Assembly (NCBI GenBank): GCA_002005505.1
Contig: MVGU01001462.1
Coordinates: 65,001-106,711 of the forward strand
Length of the DNA: 41,711 bases
Reading direction: 5' to 3'
Source of the DNA: Botryococcus braunii
Taxonomy: Eukaryota; Chlorophyta; Trebouxiophyceae
Of the stretch, positions 1 through 20,156 are shown piece by piece. Position 1 is the first letter of the stretch. Every line of letters starts with the position of its first letter. A program made the position numbers and the translations under genes. Under the pieces are notes generated by a model. The model was not told where the DNA came from, did not search any database, and worked only from the letters and a program-made list of their open reading frames with translations.

Positions 1-2052
1 GTAAGGGCGCTTTACCTCCAAGGATGCAAATCCAGACTGCTGCACGAAGACAATCACCCTGCAACTCAAAATGCACAGCTGAAATGCTAAACCATCTGGC
101 TCTTGGATTGGGATGGCCTCAGCTCTCGACAAAAAATCAGTGCTGATTTTTGAGGACACCCCCCTTTACACTGGAAAAGTGCAGGGGTACTGCAGACACT
201 TCCAGGAAAGCTGGACCCCTAAGGAACCGTCTTTGTCAAAGAGTACCAGCTTGAAAGGCCCACAAAAGCCCTCGGAAACTGCGCCAACAGGGAACGTAAC
301 AACAGAAATACGAGTCGCCATTCATGAGCATCGGCCTGCAAGGTTGATGTAGCTACACATCCCCTTGTGTGGGGCTCGACCTTGAAGGGATTGACAAGGG
401 GGAACTTACGAAAATACGAGTAAGGCAACGCCATCGATACCGTTGGAGAAGTCGAAGGAGTTTGCAATGCTGGTAGCTGGCGCGAGAATCACTTCTGTTG
501 TGTTCATTGTCTCACTCCTGGTGGCCAGCACCCTACAAAGCTTCAAAAATGTGCATTGCAGTGCTCTTACAAGGCTGTGGTGTGTTGACAATGCACCAGC
601 ACCTCCTTGAAATTCTGGGGCATAAGTTCATACATGCAGCTGACAACCATACGAATATTCTTATGCCCCAAAACTTGAACTGACTCTAAATCAGACCCCT
701 CTTCAATAAACCTCAAATCAAACCCTTAAAAAACTCAAAATAGGCCATACTGAGCACCACTGTAACGCGAATGTGCATTGGATGTAGTGTAAAACGCCTT
801 ATTCAGGATGTTGCACTATCCTGCAACCTTGAAAATTGGACAATCGACCGGAGAGCACAACCTTCCCCAATCTCATGAAACTATTCTGACGCTATTCTCT
901 GCTGGCAAGATACGAGGCAAATATACTAAACTCTTTGTACCAAGGATTAGCTGTGCATCGTCAGTAGTGGGTGGATGCACCGGCGCACTTGCATTTCCGT
1001 GTCCATCAACAAAGAAAAGTGGAGCAGACAGCAAAATCACATCTGAGTATAGCCCACAGCCTCTTATGAAAAAAGAGTGGCTTTACCTCACACATAATTA
1101 AAGTTTCGTGAATAGAGTGGCCTGTCAGTGAAAATGGACCCCGGCACGACGCATTACCTGGACCGACAAGGCAAGTGGTTGACAATATCACATCCTACGT
1201 TGGATTTAAAAATACTGTCAAAAGGAAGTACAACACAATTCACTGTCCCCAGCAACCAGCTCATACTGGACGCACCAGATCGAAGGAGGTCGCCTAGCCA
1301 AGAATGGCGAAGTCCAACTTACAAGTCTGAAATAGTATTAAGACTTCGAACAAATAATACTGTGTAAAAAGAACATGGTTATCACTACGCCTGATTTACA
1401 GATTCCTTCCTTGAGACGACGGTGACCTTGAAGGGTTGCTCATTGGGACCGCTTCGGGATCACGAGCTCCCACAAAGCGGTGCAAAATCCAACCACCACT
1501 TCCTTTTTCCTTCCAACCACCCCTTCCCAGCACATTCGCAGCTGATGATGTTCGTCTGAACAGCTCGGGCAGCAACCCTGTAGATGACGAGAAATGCCAA
1601 GCCATGCAAAGACTTTAGTTGTAGATTTAGACTAAAAGCACATCCCACTGATCATGACGATTTGGGAGCCAGGGTGGAGTCAGGAAGGGTTTGAAATGGT
1701 TTCGAAGGAAGTGAGTGAAAGAGATGGCCTCCTTCACTGTCGAACGGGTATACATATGTAATGTATACATGTGTATCTAAAACAAAGTGGTATCTCAGAA
1801 TTAAATCTACCCCGTAGGGTGGTACAGCATAGGGTTCTCCTGTAGAAATTGATGTATGTGAATTGTATCTGATCCGTAGCATGTCTTGTGGTAGAAGCAT
1901 GTTGTTGTCCTGAGGTGTTCCTCGTCCTACTTTCCGCCACCTCCACATCCTGCAGATAAAGGACCCCGCTAACCCTCAAGTGCTGACAGATCGTGGCAGT
2001 GGCAACTCCATGGCTGTCCAGGACCGCCTCGCGTACACATATGTGACGGCCA

Positions 2053-2053
<1 letters not shown>
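1..2053. other. No gene recognised; non-coding or unresolved
   Basis: Short open frames exist here, for example 97 codons at 808-1101 on the plus strand. None carries a recognisable domain, a convincing exon with paired splice sites, or protein-like composition. Base composition is mixed with no strong bias. I see nothing else I can support. Confidence 0.6.
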
Positions 2054-2126
<73 letters not shown>

Positions 2127-2220
2127 ACACACACACACACACATACACACACACACACACACACACAGACAGAGCGAGGGGGGGGGAAGGAGGAGAGGGA
2201 GGGGGGGAGGGAGGGGGAAG
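2054..2220. repeat. (CA)n microsatellite followed by a G-rich tract
   Basis: A (CA)n run occupies about 2054-2167, with two single AT interruptions near 2121 and 2143. A purine-rich block of G runs with interspersed A follows at about 2175-2220, then a short CG alternation. The long cysteine/valine and histidine/threonine frames here are translations of the repeat, not genes. Confidence 0.95.
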
Positions 2221-2930
2221 AGGCACGCGCGCGCGAGTGAGAGACTCCCAAGTGCCCAGTCACAAATTTATACATTCCTTCAGTGTCTTCCAGCCACTTT
2301 ATAGTGGTACAGCTGGTTTATCTGCGGCTTTCCAGAAGGATTCAGAATGCCCTTGAAACAAGGGGACAAAGAATAATGCAAAAGGTCAGAAGACAGATAG
2401 CGTCCCTTTCTCCGTTGCCTCGCCCTCCCCCCACCCCCCTTTCTTTTTCACTTCACATTATGCAGGAAGTAGTTACAGGAGCTCATGCAGGAGCTCAATA
2501 GCCTAAATTGAATGACATAGAAACCTTGAACCCATCGGGAAGCATCATGCTACATTGTACTTTTGTACATTGACCGAAGCCAGGGCTTTGGTCGAGTCCA
2601 GCGCTACATTGTACTTCCAAGATGTTTAGTAGAAGATATTTAGGATTTAATTAAGAGTGAAGCTTATCCTAACCGCACATAGATATTTGTGGTGATTGCA
2701 GTGTGGTGGTTGACCAGCCGTTAGAGTAGATAATGTGCAGTACGGGTTGATATCTCACCACCGAATCCCAGTTCTATGCTCGAAAAACCCATCTCCCAAA
2801 CAAATCTTACCCCAACGAAATTTCCCCTCCCGAGCAGCAAAATCTCCCCTTCTTTCCCCTTCCCAGCACAAATTTCCGTAAAATTTCCCTTATAAATGCA
2901 GTATCCCTCCGCATGCAGAAGACGACCTAA
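2221..2930. other. No gene recognised between microsatellite and LINE
   Basis: I see no domain or credible exon. Pyrimidine-rich stretches around 2400-2450 and 2820-2890 could belong to the 5' part of the LINE that follows. Its 5' boundary cannot be fixed from one copy. Confidence 0.5.
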
Positions 2931-2987
2931 GGGTGGAATTGAGCAATTTCGGGATGATTTTCCATCGCAAGTTCAACTCTCTGTGAA

Positions 2988-3179
2988 ATGGTGCCCACTT
3001 CACAGAGAGCACCTACCCTTGTTCCTCTCTCCCACTCTAGATTGGGTGGGGGGGTTGTTTTGGGTCCGGCTGGAGGCATTTCAGGGTCCTCACCCCCCCT
3101 TGGTGGCCTTGGTGAGGGGGTGGCTTCTCCGGGGCCCACCTCGGCGTCCGGCCCTACTCCTCCCGGTGATCATGCATAG
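2988..3179 (+). CDS. Gly/Pro/Ser-rich frame just before LINE ORF2 (ORF1 tail or leader)
   Basis: This 63-codon frame begins with ATG and is rich in Gly, Pro and Ser, with motifs such as RLGGGVVLG and GPTSASGPTPPG. It ends with TAG at 3177-3179 and is in the same frame as ORF2, which resumes immediately after the stop. It could be the degenerate or truncated 3' end of a LINE ORF1, or the N-terminus of a single long polyprotein interrupted by one stop. I see no gag-type zinc knuckle or RRM. Its low complexity makes it weak as a stand-alone gene. Confidence 0.35.
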   Translation: MVPTSQRAPTLVPLSHSRLGGGVVLGPAGGISGSSPPLGGLGEGVASPGPTSASGPTPPGDHA

Positions 3180-3212
3180 GGGTGTCAGGGCCACATTGGG
3201 CTATCCATTTTA

Positions 3213-6200
3213 GTGTGGAACGTGAATGGCCTAACCGACTCGAAGGTTGCTCTCCATGATTATTTTTCTTATTTTCGGGAACATGATGTGATTCTTCTGC
3301 AGGAAACACTCTCCCATGCGTATGACCCAGCTCTGTTTAGGGGTTATCGGGTGTTTCTATCCTTATCTTCTCCTTCCTTTTCTCCACTTCCCCTCCCCCA
3401 CAAGAGGGGTCTTGGTATGCTGATTGCTGTGCGGGATCATAGTGGGTATAGTGCGCAATTGTGGGGTTCCACATCTTCTTCATTGTGGGTTAAAGTGACT
3501 TTCATGGGTGCCCATTCCCCACCTCTGTATGTGGGAGGGGTGTATGTTCCCCCCGAGGGCTCTCCCCGTCTCCAAGAGGTTCCCATGCCTCATCGGATGG
3601 CTGAGCTTGAGGGTCGCATTCAGGAGGCTTTGCTCGATGGTTCAGTGGTGTTGGCGGGTGATTTCAATGCTCGAGTTTCTTTTGCATCCACGTCGTCTTC
3701 TTCAGTTGTCCCAGTGCCGGTTGGCCAAAATCCACATGGCCGTCGTTTAGTGGATTTGTCTGCGACAACAGGGTTGGTTCTCTGCACGGGGCGGGTCGAT
3801 GGGGATCTCCATGAGCCCCCTTCTTTTCCCACTCCTCGGGGAGGCACCCGTCCTGATCATGTCTTAGTCTCAGCGCCCCTTCTTCCTCATGTCACGAGTA
3901 TTCGGGTGCAAGCTGACTTACGAGGTTCTGATCATTATTCTCTCCATGTTCTTCTTCGGATTCCAGTCTTGCATTGTTCATCGACTCCTCTCCCACTCCA
4001 TAAGGTCTCTCGTGTCACGTGGAAAGGGACCCACCGTCGTGCCTATGTGCATGCCTTAGAAGGGGAGGAGCCCTCACTACGTACATGCGCAGAACTTGCT
4101 CAATCGGGTGATCTCCCTGGGGCATCTTCTCTTCTTATGGCTGTCATTTCTCGGTCAGCTACACATGCGCATATGAAGGTGTCGCGGCGGGAAAGTCCCC
4201 CTTCTCGGCCGCCGTGGAAGCCTTTCTTCACTCACCAGTGTTTTGCGTTAAAACGGGAGTGGAAGAGGTTGGGTAGGCAGCTAGGATGGCGGGCTCCCCC
4301 AGTGGTTCTCTTGGAACGCCGGTACCATTCCTTCGTGAGATCTCAAAAGAGGTCTTGGCTCCTGACTCAGCTTCAAGACGTTATTGCAATGTTCCATACG
4401 GAGCCCCGCCGGTTTTGGCGCCTGCTCAATGGCTCCCCACCCCCGCTCCCAGGTCCTCTGTGTCATCCCTCTGCATGGGAATCCTTTGCCGCAGGCCTCC
4501 AGGGCTCTTCGGTGGTGGATCATGCACCCCTCTCAGAGGTGGCTTTTCCACACCAGGTTGTGCAGGTCCTTAGTGATCTTCACAGGCCTTTCACTCCCGT
4601 AGAGGTGGAAGTTGCTTTGTCGGCATTGAAACCCGGTAGAGCAGCAGGGCTTGGTGGGTTCCCCTCTGAGTTCCTTCGGTTTGCGCAACAGTGTAGGACC
4701 CCGGAGGTGGTGGCTCCCCCTCACTTATTGGCCCCATCCCTCACTGCAATTTTGAATGCTATGTTAGGCGCGGGGTGTCTGCCCCCTGACCATGACATCC
4801 TCACAGTCACCCCGGTCCTGAAAGACTCCTCCCGGTCTGTGCTTGATACCACGAATTATCGCCCCATTGCTGTGCAAGACCCCTTAGTTCGCCTCTATGC
4901 CTCATTGTTGAACACCCGACTCGTGCGGTATTTAGAAGAAAATCGCTTTCGCTGTCCTGAGCAATGTGGTTTCCGCCCTGGGTTCTCGACGTTACATGCG
5001 TTGTTTACTCTACAGCATTTTGTTGACTTAGCTACGCCCACTGCCCCGTTGTATTGCTGTTTCTTAGATCTATCTAAAGCCTATGATCGTGTTCCTCGGC
5101 ATTACTTATGGGAGGCCCTCAGGCGCCTCGGGGTGGCTGAAGGTTTTATCCGCGCGGTACGGTCCACGTATGATGGTGTTCGGTTTACGGTTGTTGCTGG
5201 GGGCATGGCTGGATCTTTCCACGCTTCGGGTGCTGGGGTTACCCAGGGGTCTCCGATTAGTCCCACGTTATTCACGGTTTATGCTGATGGGCTCCTTAGG
5301 CAGATTCGGGCTACTTGTCCTGGGGTTGGTCCCCAAACTCGAGATGGGACTCATGTCCCGGCTCAAATGTACGCTGATGATTTGATACTTCTTGCTGAAA
5401 CGGCAGAGGGCTTGCAACAACTCATTGACGCCGTTGTTCATTGGTGTGGCTTTTCGTATATGCGTATTAATCCCATTAAGACCGATGTCATGGTCTTTCC
5501 ATCGTCGCCCGAGTCGCCCCCTTCCTTTCAGTGGGTTTGTGACGGGGTCATGCTTCCCGTCGTATATACTAAGAAATACTTGGGTGTTATTTTATCCTCG
5601 GTTGGGGGTGTGGGGGGCACCTTTGGCCTGCTGAATGGTAAAATGTGGGCCACGTGGAGCTCCCTTATGCGTAAGTATGGTAACCTGCAGTGCGCGGCCT
5701 CTATAGGTCTTCTTCTTAAGTTGATTCTCATGTGTGTTGTGCCCACGGCGTCGTATGCATGTGAGATTTGGGGATGGCGTTCTTTTCGTTCACCGGCTGC
5801 GGCCCCTTCTGTTCAGCTCTTAGAGTCTAGTTACTTGGTCATGTTGAAGATGTTGTTAGGGGTGCGCCCCTCGGTGGCCACTCCGATTTTGTTAGCTGAG
5901 TTGGGGCTTCAACCCCTCGCTCATCACTGGCTGAAGCGTATGGCCACCTTTTGGAACTCGTTGGTGTCTTTGCCTCATGATCATCTTTATGCCTTGATTC
6001 TTCGCGACTCGTGCTTTTATGGCGTCACTACCCGTACTCCCACTTGGGCAGGGTATTTCATGAAGGCCCTTATTAAGGTTGGCTATCCTTATCAGATAGA
6101 TTGTCAAGCCCCTCATCCGATTGATATGCCGTCCCTTCGGGACCTCTTGCGTCGGCATGGCCGCCAACCCTGGGAGGGCTTGCATGTCTCTCCTCGTCTC

Positions 6201-6590
6201 TGCCCGTCTGAGCGGGCTCAGCTTTGCACATACTCTAGGTGGTTTAATAGTCCGTCCCGCGCCACTCTCTCTAGGCTTTTGTGGTTACGTATGAGTGTTT
6301 CCAAGTTGAGGGTTTTCCATCGATTCCGCATGGGGGTTCACAACCTTCCTATTGATGCTGGTCGTCGTCGGGGCATCCCCCGTTCCCACCGGTTCTGTGA
6401 TCAGTGTCAGGCTGGTTTGGTGGGTGATGAACACCACCTTGTCTTTTCCTGTTCGGCCCTTCAGCCGATCCGGGACCGTTACCCCCATCTTTTTCGTTCC
6501 CCCTTTCGGTCGTTACGTCAGTTCGTCTGGCAAGATGACCTTCAGTCTGTGGTTAACTTCATTTATGATTGTTTTCAGTTTCGGTCTTAG
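3213..6590 (+). CDS. LINE ORF2: AP endonuclease and reverse transcriptase
   Basis: This is a single open frame of 1125 codons. The N-terminal 230 residues are an APE-type endonuclease: WNVNGL, LLQETL, VVLAGDFNARV and the C-terminal LRGSDHYSLH carry the expected Asn, Glu, Asp and Ser-Asp-His positions. The reverse transcriptase follows. YRPIAVQD, CGFRPGFSTLHAL, FLDLSKAYDRVPR, AGVTQGSPISPTLF and the catalytic MYADDLILLAET are all present, then KKYLGVILS. Near the C-terminus a CCHC-type cysteine-histidine motif appears (FCDQCQ to HHLVFSC). The annotated start is a GTG; in-frame codons continue upstream to the TAG at 3177-3179 without an ATG, so the true initiation mechanism is unclear. The enzyme nicks target DNA and primes reverse transcription in the nucleus. 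No frameshift or stop was found, so it may be active. Confidence 0.92.
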   Translation: MWNVNGLTDSKVALHDYFSYFREHDVILLQETLSHAYDPALFRGYRVFLSLSSPSFSPLPLPHKRGLGMLIAVRDHSGYSAQLWGSTSSSLWVKVTFMGAHSPPLYVGGVYVPPEGSPRLQEVPMPHRMAELEGRIQEALLDGSVVLAGDFNARVSFASTSSSSVVPVPVGQNPHGRRLVDLSATTGLVLCTGRVDGDLHEPPSFPTPRGGTRPDHVLVSAPLLPHVTSIRVQADLRGSDHYSLHVLLRIPVLHCSSTPLPLHKVSRVTWKGTHRRAYVHALEGEEPSLRTCAELAQSGDLPGASSLLMAVISRSATHAHMKVSRRESPPSRPPWKPFFTHQCFALKREWKRLGRQLGWRAPPVVLLERRYHSFVRSQKRSWLLTQLQDVIAMFHTEPRRFWRLLNGSPPPLPGPLCHPSAWESFAAGLQGSSVVDHAPLSEVAFPHQVVQVLSDLHRPFTPVEVEVALSALKPGRAAGLGGFPSEFLRFAQQCRTPEVVAPPHLLAPSLTAILNAMLGAGCLPPDHDILTVTPVLKDSSRSVLDTTNYRPIAVQDPLVRLYASLLNTRLVRYLEENRFRCPEQCGFRPGFSTLHALFTLQHFVDLATPTAPLYCCFLDLSKAYDRVPRHYLWEALRRLGVAEGFIRAVRSTYDGVRFTVVAGGMAGSFHASGAGVTQGSPISPTLFTVYADGLLRQIRATCPGVGPQTRDGTHVPAQMYADDLILLAETAEGLQQLIDAVVHWCGFSYMRINPIKTDVMVFPSSPESPPSFQWVCDGVMLPVVYTKKYLGVILSSVGGVGGTFGLLNGKMWATWSSLMRKYGNLQCAASIGLLLKLILMCVVPTASYACEIWGWRSFRSPAAAPSVQLLESSYLVMLKMLLGVRPSVATPILLAELGLQPLAHHWLKRMATFWNSLVSLPHDHLYALILRDSCFYGVTTRTPTWAGYFMKALIKVGYPYQIDCQAPHPIDMPSLRDLLRRHGRQPWEGLHVSPRLCPSERAQLCTYSRWFNSPSRATLSRLLWLRMSVSKLRVFHRFRMGVHNLPIDAGRRRGIPRSHRFCDQCQAGLVGDEHHLVFSCSALQPIRDRYPHLFRSPFRSLRQFVWQDDLQSVVNFIYDCFQFRS

Positions 6591-6860
6591 GTTTGTGTCT
6601 TGCCCTTTGCTGGCCCTTGCCCACTCTTGGGCTGTGTCCTGGGGCTTTCCTGCCCCTTCCTCTGTGTCCTGGGGCTTTCATGCCCTTCCTTTGTGCTCTT
6701 GGCTCCCCACTCGGTACTTTGGGTTTGTGTTTGGCCTTGATTCTTAGGGTTTGTGTTTGGTTTCTCTCGGTGTCTTGCTGCGTCGGTGTTCGGTTTTCCA
6801 TCTCATCAGCCCTTTGGGCTGGGTTGATGTAATTCCTTCCTTCCTTCCTTCCTTCCACTT
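6591..6860 (+). repeat. LINE 3' untranslated region, stem-loop and TTCC tail
   Basis: A short imperfect tandem duplication (units containing TGTCCTGGGGCTTTC) lies around 6635-6690. A perfect 6-bp stem with a 3-base loop (CAGCCC-TTT-GGGCTG) is at 6807-6821, followed by TTGATGTAATT and TTCC repeats to about 6856. Stem-loops at the 3' end of LINEs are often the recognition site for the element's own reverse transcriptase. The related minus-strand copy at 20157 keeps an equivalent stem, which supports a function. Confidence 0.75.
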
Positions 6861-7245
6861 GATGGACAGGTTCACAGGTTACGACCTCTGATGGATCCTG
6901 ACGGCCGCTTGAGTCATCCAGCGTACGGCGAAGTCCACAATTGCGGACCTTTCGGAGTGCCACTTCTTCTTCTCCGGGAGGGGGTTGGGGTCCCCTCACC
7001 ACGTGGCAAACACGTCTTGAAAATCTCAGTCTGTACAGTTAAGGCGAAGCTGGCACAATCACGTGTTTCTTGCGAACACCTTTCCCCGGGAAGAAACCCT
7101 TGATTTTCCGGGGGCTGGTTAACGGGCCTGATTGGACCCCTTTCCGGCATTCGACACCCTCGATTGGGTTGATCAAACGGGCTCCCTGCTGCCCAAGGAC
7201 AACCGAGCTGCTTTACGAGCAAATGAAACATCTCCTTCCATAAAG

Positions 7246-14243
<6,998 letters not shown>

Positions 14244-17205
14244 TGTATTATGTACATCCACTGTGGCATTGAAGTCTAGACGCAGAGCTCCGTTGTATAC
14301 AAGCTGGCTTTCCTTCTCGCTACCCAGTATCCTTGCAGTGCAGTTCAATTAAGTTTTTTTCTCAGTTTCTGTGGGGGAGCATCTTGCATTCATTCACGTA
14401 AGGCTATTGATAGGTGGCATGCATGTGCTATGGAGCACTGAGTCAAATGGCAGACTCCATAGAGAGGGGTTTCATGTTATCGACGGTTAGCCTTGTCTTT
14501 ACGTTACTGGCAGGATTCCCTGAGAGCAAAAATACATTTAAAGAGTCAAAGGCATGAGGGTGGTCTAGACATGAACCAGGGTACTGGAGGTTCGTACCGT
14601 GCATAATGCACTGACAATACACTCTTGAGTCATTGCTTCTGGTGAGGAACAATTTTGAAAGGGTTCCAGGACTGTAGATGACAGGTGCTTCTTTGTTTGG
14701 GGTTTTTTCCCTCCTTGCCTGTCCTTTTGCAGACATGCCAGAGTTTTATTGCACTGGATATGGCCTCTGCGCCTCGAAAATACTGTTTGCAATGCAGGTG
14801 GGCGCTCGGGAGGGGGGGGGGGCAAGGGGAGGAAGGAAAAGGTCGTGTGACCAGGAAGAGGATTTTGGTTTTGGGGGGGGGGGGGGCGGAGCATGGTGCG
14901 TGAGATGGGCCTTAGAGGGACGGTTCAGGCCTGCACGCGTATTAACATGCACACATGTAGATCTCACAGAGAAAGTCGGGCAGGAAATAAGAACAGGTGT
15001 GCCAGTGAGATTGATCTCTTCCAGGACGGAGGTAGCCAATAGGCATGCTCAATGGGGGACCTGCAGTCAATCCCTGCCAGGGTGTGCAAAGGCGGGCTCA
15101 GACCCCATGATGTGCCATGGGCTTTGAGCATGCAAAAGGGGGAATAGTGTTGCCTCGAATACTGTCATTTTAGAAGTTGAGGTTTTCACTTGTCACACCC
15201 ACCACTGATCAATGTGACTTTCTTGAACAGATTCTAACCGCTGAGTTATCGATTCACGTAAAGTGACCTTGGTCTTTTGACCCGGGTACAGTATGCAGAT
15301 AATTGCTAGTGAGAGGGTTGTTAGAGCAGGCAGTGAGCACAATTCCCATCGATGAAGGGTGCGTGATGGCATTGGTTTGTCATTTGCTGGAGGTTAACTT
15401 TTTGCAAGGCAGTGCTGTTTGCAGGCTGCTCCACCAAGTCAGTGTCATGTTCATGAAGAGCATGGCTTGGAGCCACATGCATTGATACTGTTTTGACAAG
15501 ATTTCAGGTTTTGAAAGCAGCTTCCTAGTCATGTAGGGGGCTGGGTGCAAGTATTTTAAGATAGTCTCTGCACACGTCGTGCTATCAGTTTAACAACAAG
15601 GGCAGCCCTAGATCTGGGTTAGCGGGTGAGTGAGTATGTGAGCAATTAGCCGAGTCATCAACTGAACAGTCATGAAATGAGGATCTGCAGTGATTCAGCG
15701 AAGGGGGTGTATCGGCTAATTGATGCTAGTTCAGCCATTGTCATGAGACCCATGGGACACCAAATGGTGCAGGGAGACTTTGCGAGATTGTCAGGCTCTA
15801 TGAAGTTAACTTCATAGAGATTATCAAAAGTTTTGCATGTGGCTAGAGTGACTTGGAAAAGGAGGAACAGTTAGATTTGCCGCCTTGGGATTGCAAGAAG
15901 AGCGGTGAAGAGGTCGTGCAAGTTGCATTTTACATCTGTTGTAGTTGAGTCCTTCAGTGGCTTCATTTTTTGTGGCGCGGATTTGGTTTGTGGAACCATT
16001 TTTGTGATTCCCTGCCAGGTTACCACGTGGACTGCTCTCATGCCAGTGCACTGATCTCATTCCAGTGTTCATTATTGCAGTCACGATGGGAGACAACCAA
16101 TTTGGTGAAACAGAGTTGCTCTGGCTGTCATGACCAGGCTCCCTGAGGAATGCACTGGGTTTTTTAAGAGCCCCTGAGGTCTTCCCGTCAGACTTTTCGT
16201 GCTCATGGGTTGTGGACATACATTTAATTTTAGATTAGGTTCGTGTCGGTGTTATTTACACAGCTGATCTGGCCACTCAGCGTCTGTGGCATGTGGCCTG
16301 ATTGTGGGACTCGCGTCATTTAGCGTCTCGTAGAGCGCTTTTGTAAGAACGAGGAAAGGTCAACCCTGTTTACCAGGCTGGGAATGCCTGGTGACATCCT
16401 CTTAAGGGGCCTGTCATTGCCAGGCCTGTCGACATGTCTAATTGCATCTTGCTAAAAAGTCTTGCACTGCAGGACTGCCTAAAGTCATGTTCACATACAA
16501 GCCTAAAGCCATATTCTTAGAGCCGTGACCTGCAAGACAACAGGAACAGATTGCAAAACCATCATGGATATGGCAATTTAAGAAGCTTGCTCATGCCACC
16601 CGTCAAAAATGTTAGAGTTAAGTCAAAACAGGAAGAGCTGGAGGAGCCCTGAGGAAGTCACTTGTAAAAGTCGTGACTGCCTGCCGCAAAAGGCTTAATA
16701 TTGGCCGGATCACTTCAATGCCCTGTAGTGCGGCTTCATTCTTCCTTCAAAGCCGATACCTTGCCGTGACCTTATGCAGTATTGTTCCACAAACTCCCAC
16801 AGTCCAGGCCAGCTTCCACACTCTTCCTCCTGCTCGCTATTGACGAAATGCCTCACCATATACATCATGGTGTTGGCCTGTGTGCATGAGTGCCATCACG
16901 CAGTCACAACACGTTTACATGTTTACAGAATGTTCGGAAATTATCAAAAATGCAGCCTATTCGTGCAGAATTCCTGTGTGAGACACACAACTCAAGTCGA
17001 TCATTGCCAATAGGAGGGTCACTGACTTATACAGCAATGAGTTTGCTCCAAAATCTTACCAATCTAGGTTTGGGTATCGCATCATGTGCCAAGTAGTACC
17101 TTACTAATACGGCACAAGTGCCCGGCTATAGCTGTAGCGCTACGTATCCGTACATTAGTACTACTCATGCATGTACATATATGTACATATAATCGGACTG
17201 TTTTG
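14244..17205. other. Non-coding stretch downstream of the BTB gene
   Basis: The first part is probably the BTB gene's 3' untranslated region. G runs occur at 14812-14822 and 14873-14886. A short segment at 14737-14799 has an acceptor-like pyrimidine tract before it and CAG-GTGGGC after it, but it encodes nothing recognisable. A perfect 24-bp palindrome sits at 15796-15819 and a 7-bp hairpin (ACCAGGC/GCCTGGT) near 16370-16392. I can support no gene. Confidence 0.55.
15796..15819. repeat. Perfect 24-bp palindrome
   Basis: The half-site is CTCTATGAAGTT, followed directly by its reverse complement with no spacer. The flanking bases (G at 15795, A at 15820) break the symmetry. It could be a binding site for a dimeric protein, a cruciform, or chance. 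Confidence 0.8.
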
Positions 17206-17363
17206 GTAAGTTTGTTTAAACGCCTTGCCAACAGTTTTGTTTTTTCACATGTGTACACCATGATGCCCTTAGATTGCATATAGGTTGCAATCAATAGATT
17301 TTGGGTAATCAGCCAATGGTGTGAAAAAACCAAAACTGTTGGAAAGGCGTTTAAACAAACTTA
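17206..17363. repeat. Foldback repeat with arms of about 44 bp (MITE-like)
   Basis: The left arm at about 17206-17250 (begins GTAAGTTTGTTTAAACGCC) is the reverse complement of the right arm at about 17320-17363 (ends GGCGTTTAAACAAACTTAC), apart from two or three differences. The loop is about 70 bp. ACATATATGTA sits just outside both ends (about 17175-17185 and 17363-17373), itself palindromic. The shape resembles a foldback or miniature inverted-repeat element. With one copy visible, a transposon origin is inferred. Confidence 0.7.
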
Positions 17364-19589
<2,226 letters not shown>

Positions 19590-20133
19590 CAGGGTTGGCA
19601 AAATGACTGATGAATTTCACTTTTCCCTTTAAATTGCCGTATTTTGGCCTTGTGTACGGTACGTATGTATACGGAGTACTGTACGTACAGCTATACGCAA
19701 AGGAGCGAACTACACCATTGCAACAAGCATGCAATACTGATCATGATGGACCACCGTATACTGTAGTGATTTCATCATCTTCATTCTCAAATCAAGTTCC
19801 AGAATGTTTACTGGAAGTGCGGGCAAAAGTTCCGAGATTTTGCAAATCCAGGATGATCTTCATACTGATTTGAGACACTCAACAACCTTTTCCAATTCGA
19901 GGCAAGCAGTCTCTAAAAATGTCATGAAACTTCTTTATTTACACGAATTTTTTGGTTTTCTGGCCCCTGGTGTCAGGAACGGTACTGCAAGTGATTCTGC
20001 AAAACAAAAAGTGTGCCGGATTGGTACCGGACGAACCGTACACTTAGCCGTACTCTGGCCAAGGTTACGGTACGTATTGGGAGTACGATACGTACACTGT
20101 ACACTGTACTAAAGCGTACAGTTGGCAATCCTG
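19590..20133. mobile_element. 544-bp non-autonomous DNA transposon-like element
   Basis: The left end reads CAGGGTTGGCAA and the right end, read inward, CAGGATTGCCAA, so 10 of 12 positions match as terminal inverted repeats. The exact 5-base sequence CGAAG flanks both sides (19585-19589 and 20134-20138), as a target-site duplication would. Inside both ends are clusters of GTACG/CGTAC motifs (about 19655-19692 and 20060-20118), resembling subterminal repeats that bind a transposase. There is no convincing transposase frame, so it would move only with help. CAGGG-type ends recall hAT elements, but those normally make 8-bp duplications, so I leave the superfamily open. Confidence 0.65.
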
Positions 20134-20156
20134 CGAAGGCACCCAGGCTGGGTGAA

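Larger units (their letters stand above)
2930..6860 (+). mobile_element. Non-LTR retrotransposon (LINE) with an intact ORF2 and a (TTCC)n tail
   Basis: The element has an APE-type endonuclease plus reverse transcriptase frame of 1125 codons. A short 3' untranslated region with a stem-loop follows, and it ends in a TTCC tail at about 6833-6856 instead of poly-A. The 3' end is clear. The 5' end is a guess, placed just before a Gly/Pro/Ser-rich frame upstream of ORF2. A second, truncated relative lies at 20157-20475 on the minus strand and shares the C-terminal protein motif, the 3' hairpin and the TTCC-type tail. The absence of stops in ORF2 suggests recent insertion. Confidence 0.85.

Noticed and set aside
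6559..7002. A 147-codon minus-strand frame over the LINE 3' region
   Set aside because: Antisense to the LINE tail and its small tandem duplication; charged low-complexity content without a domain.
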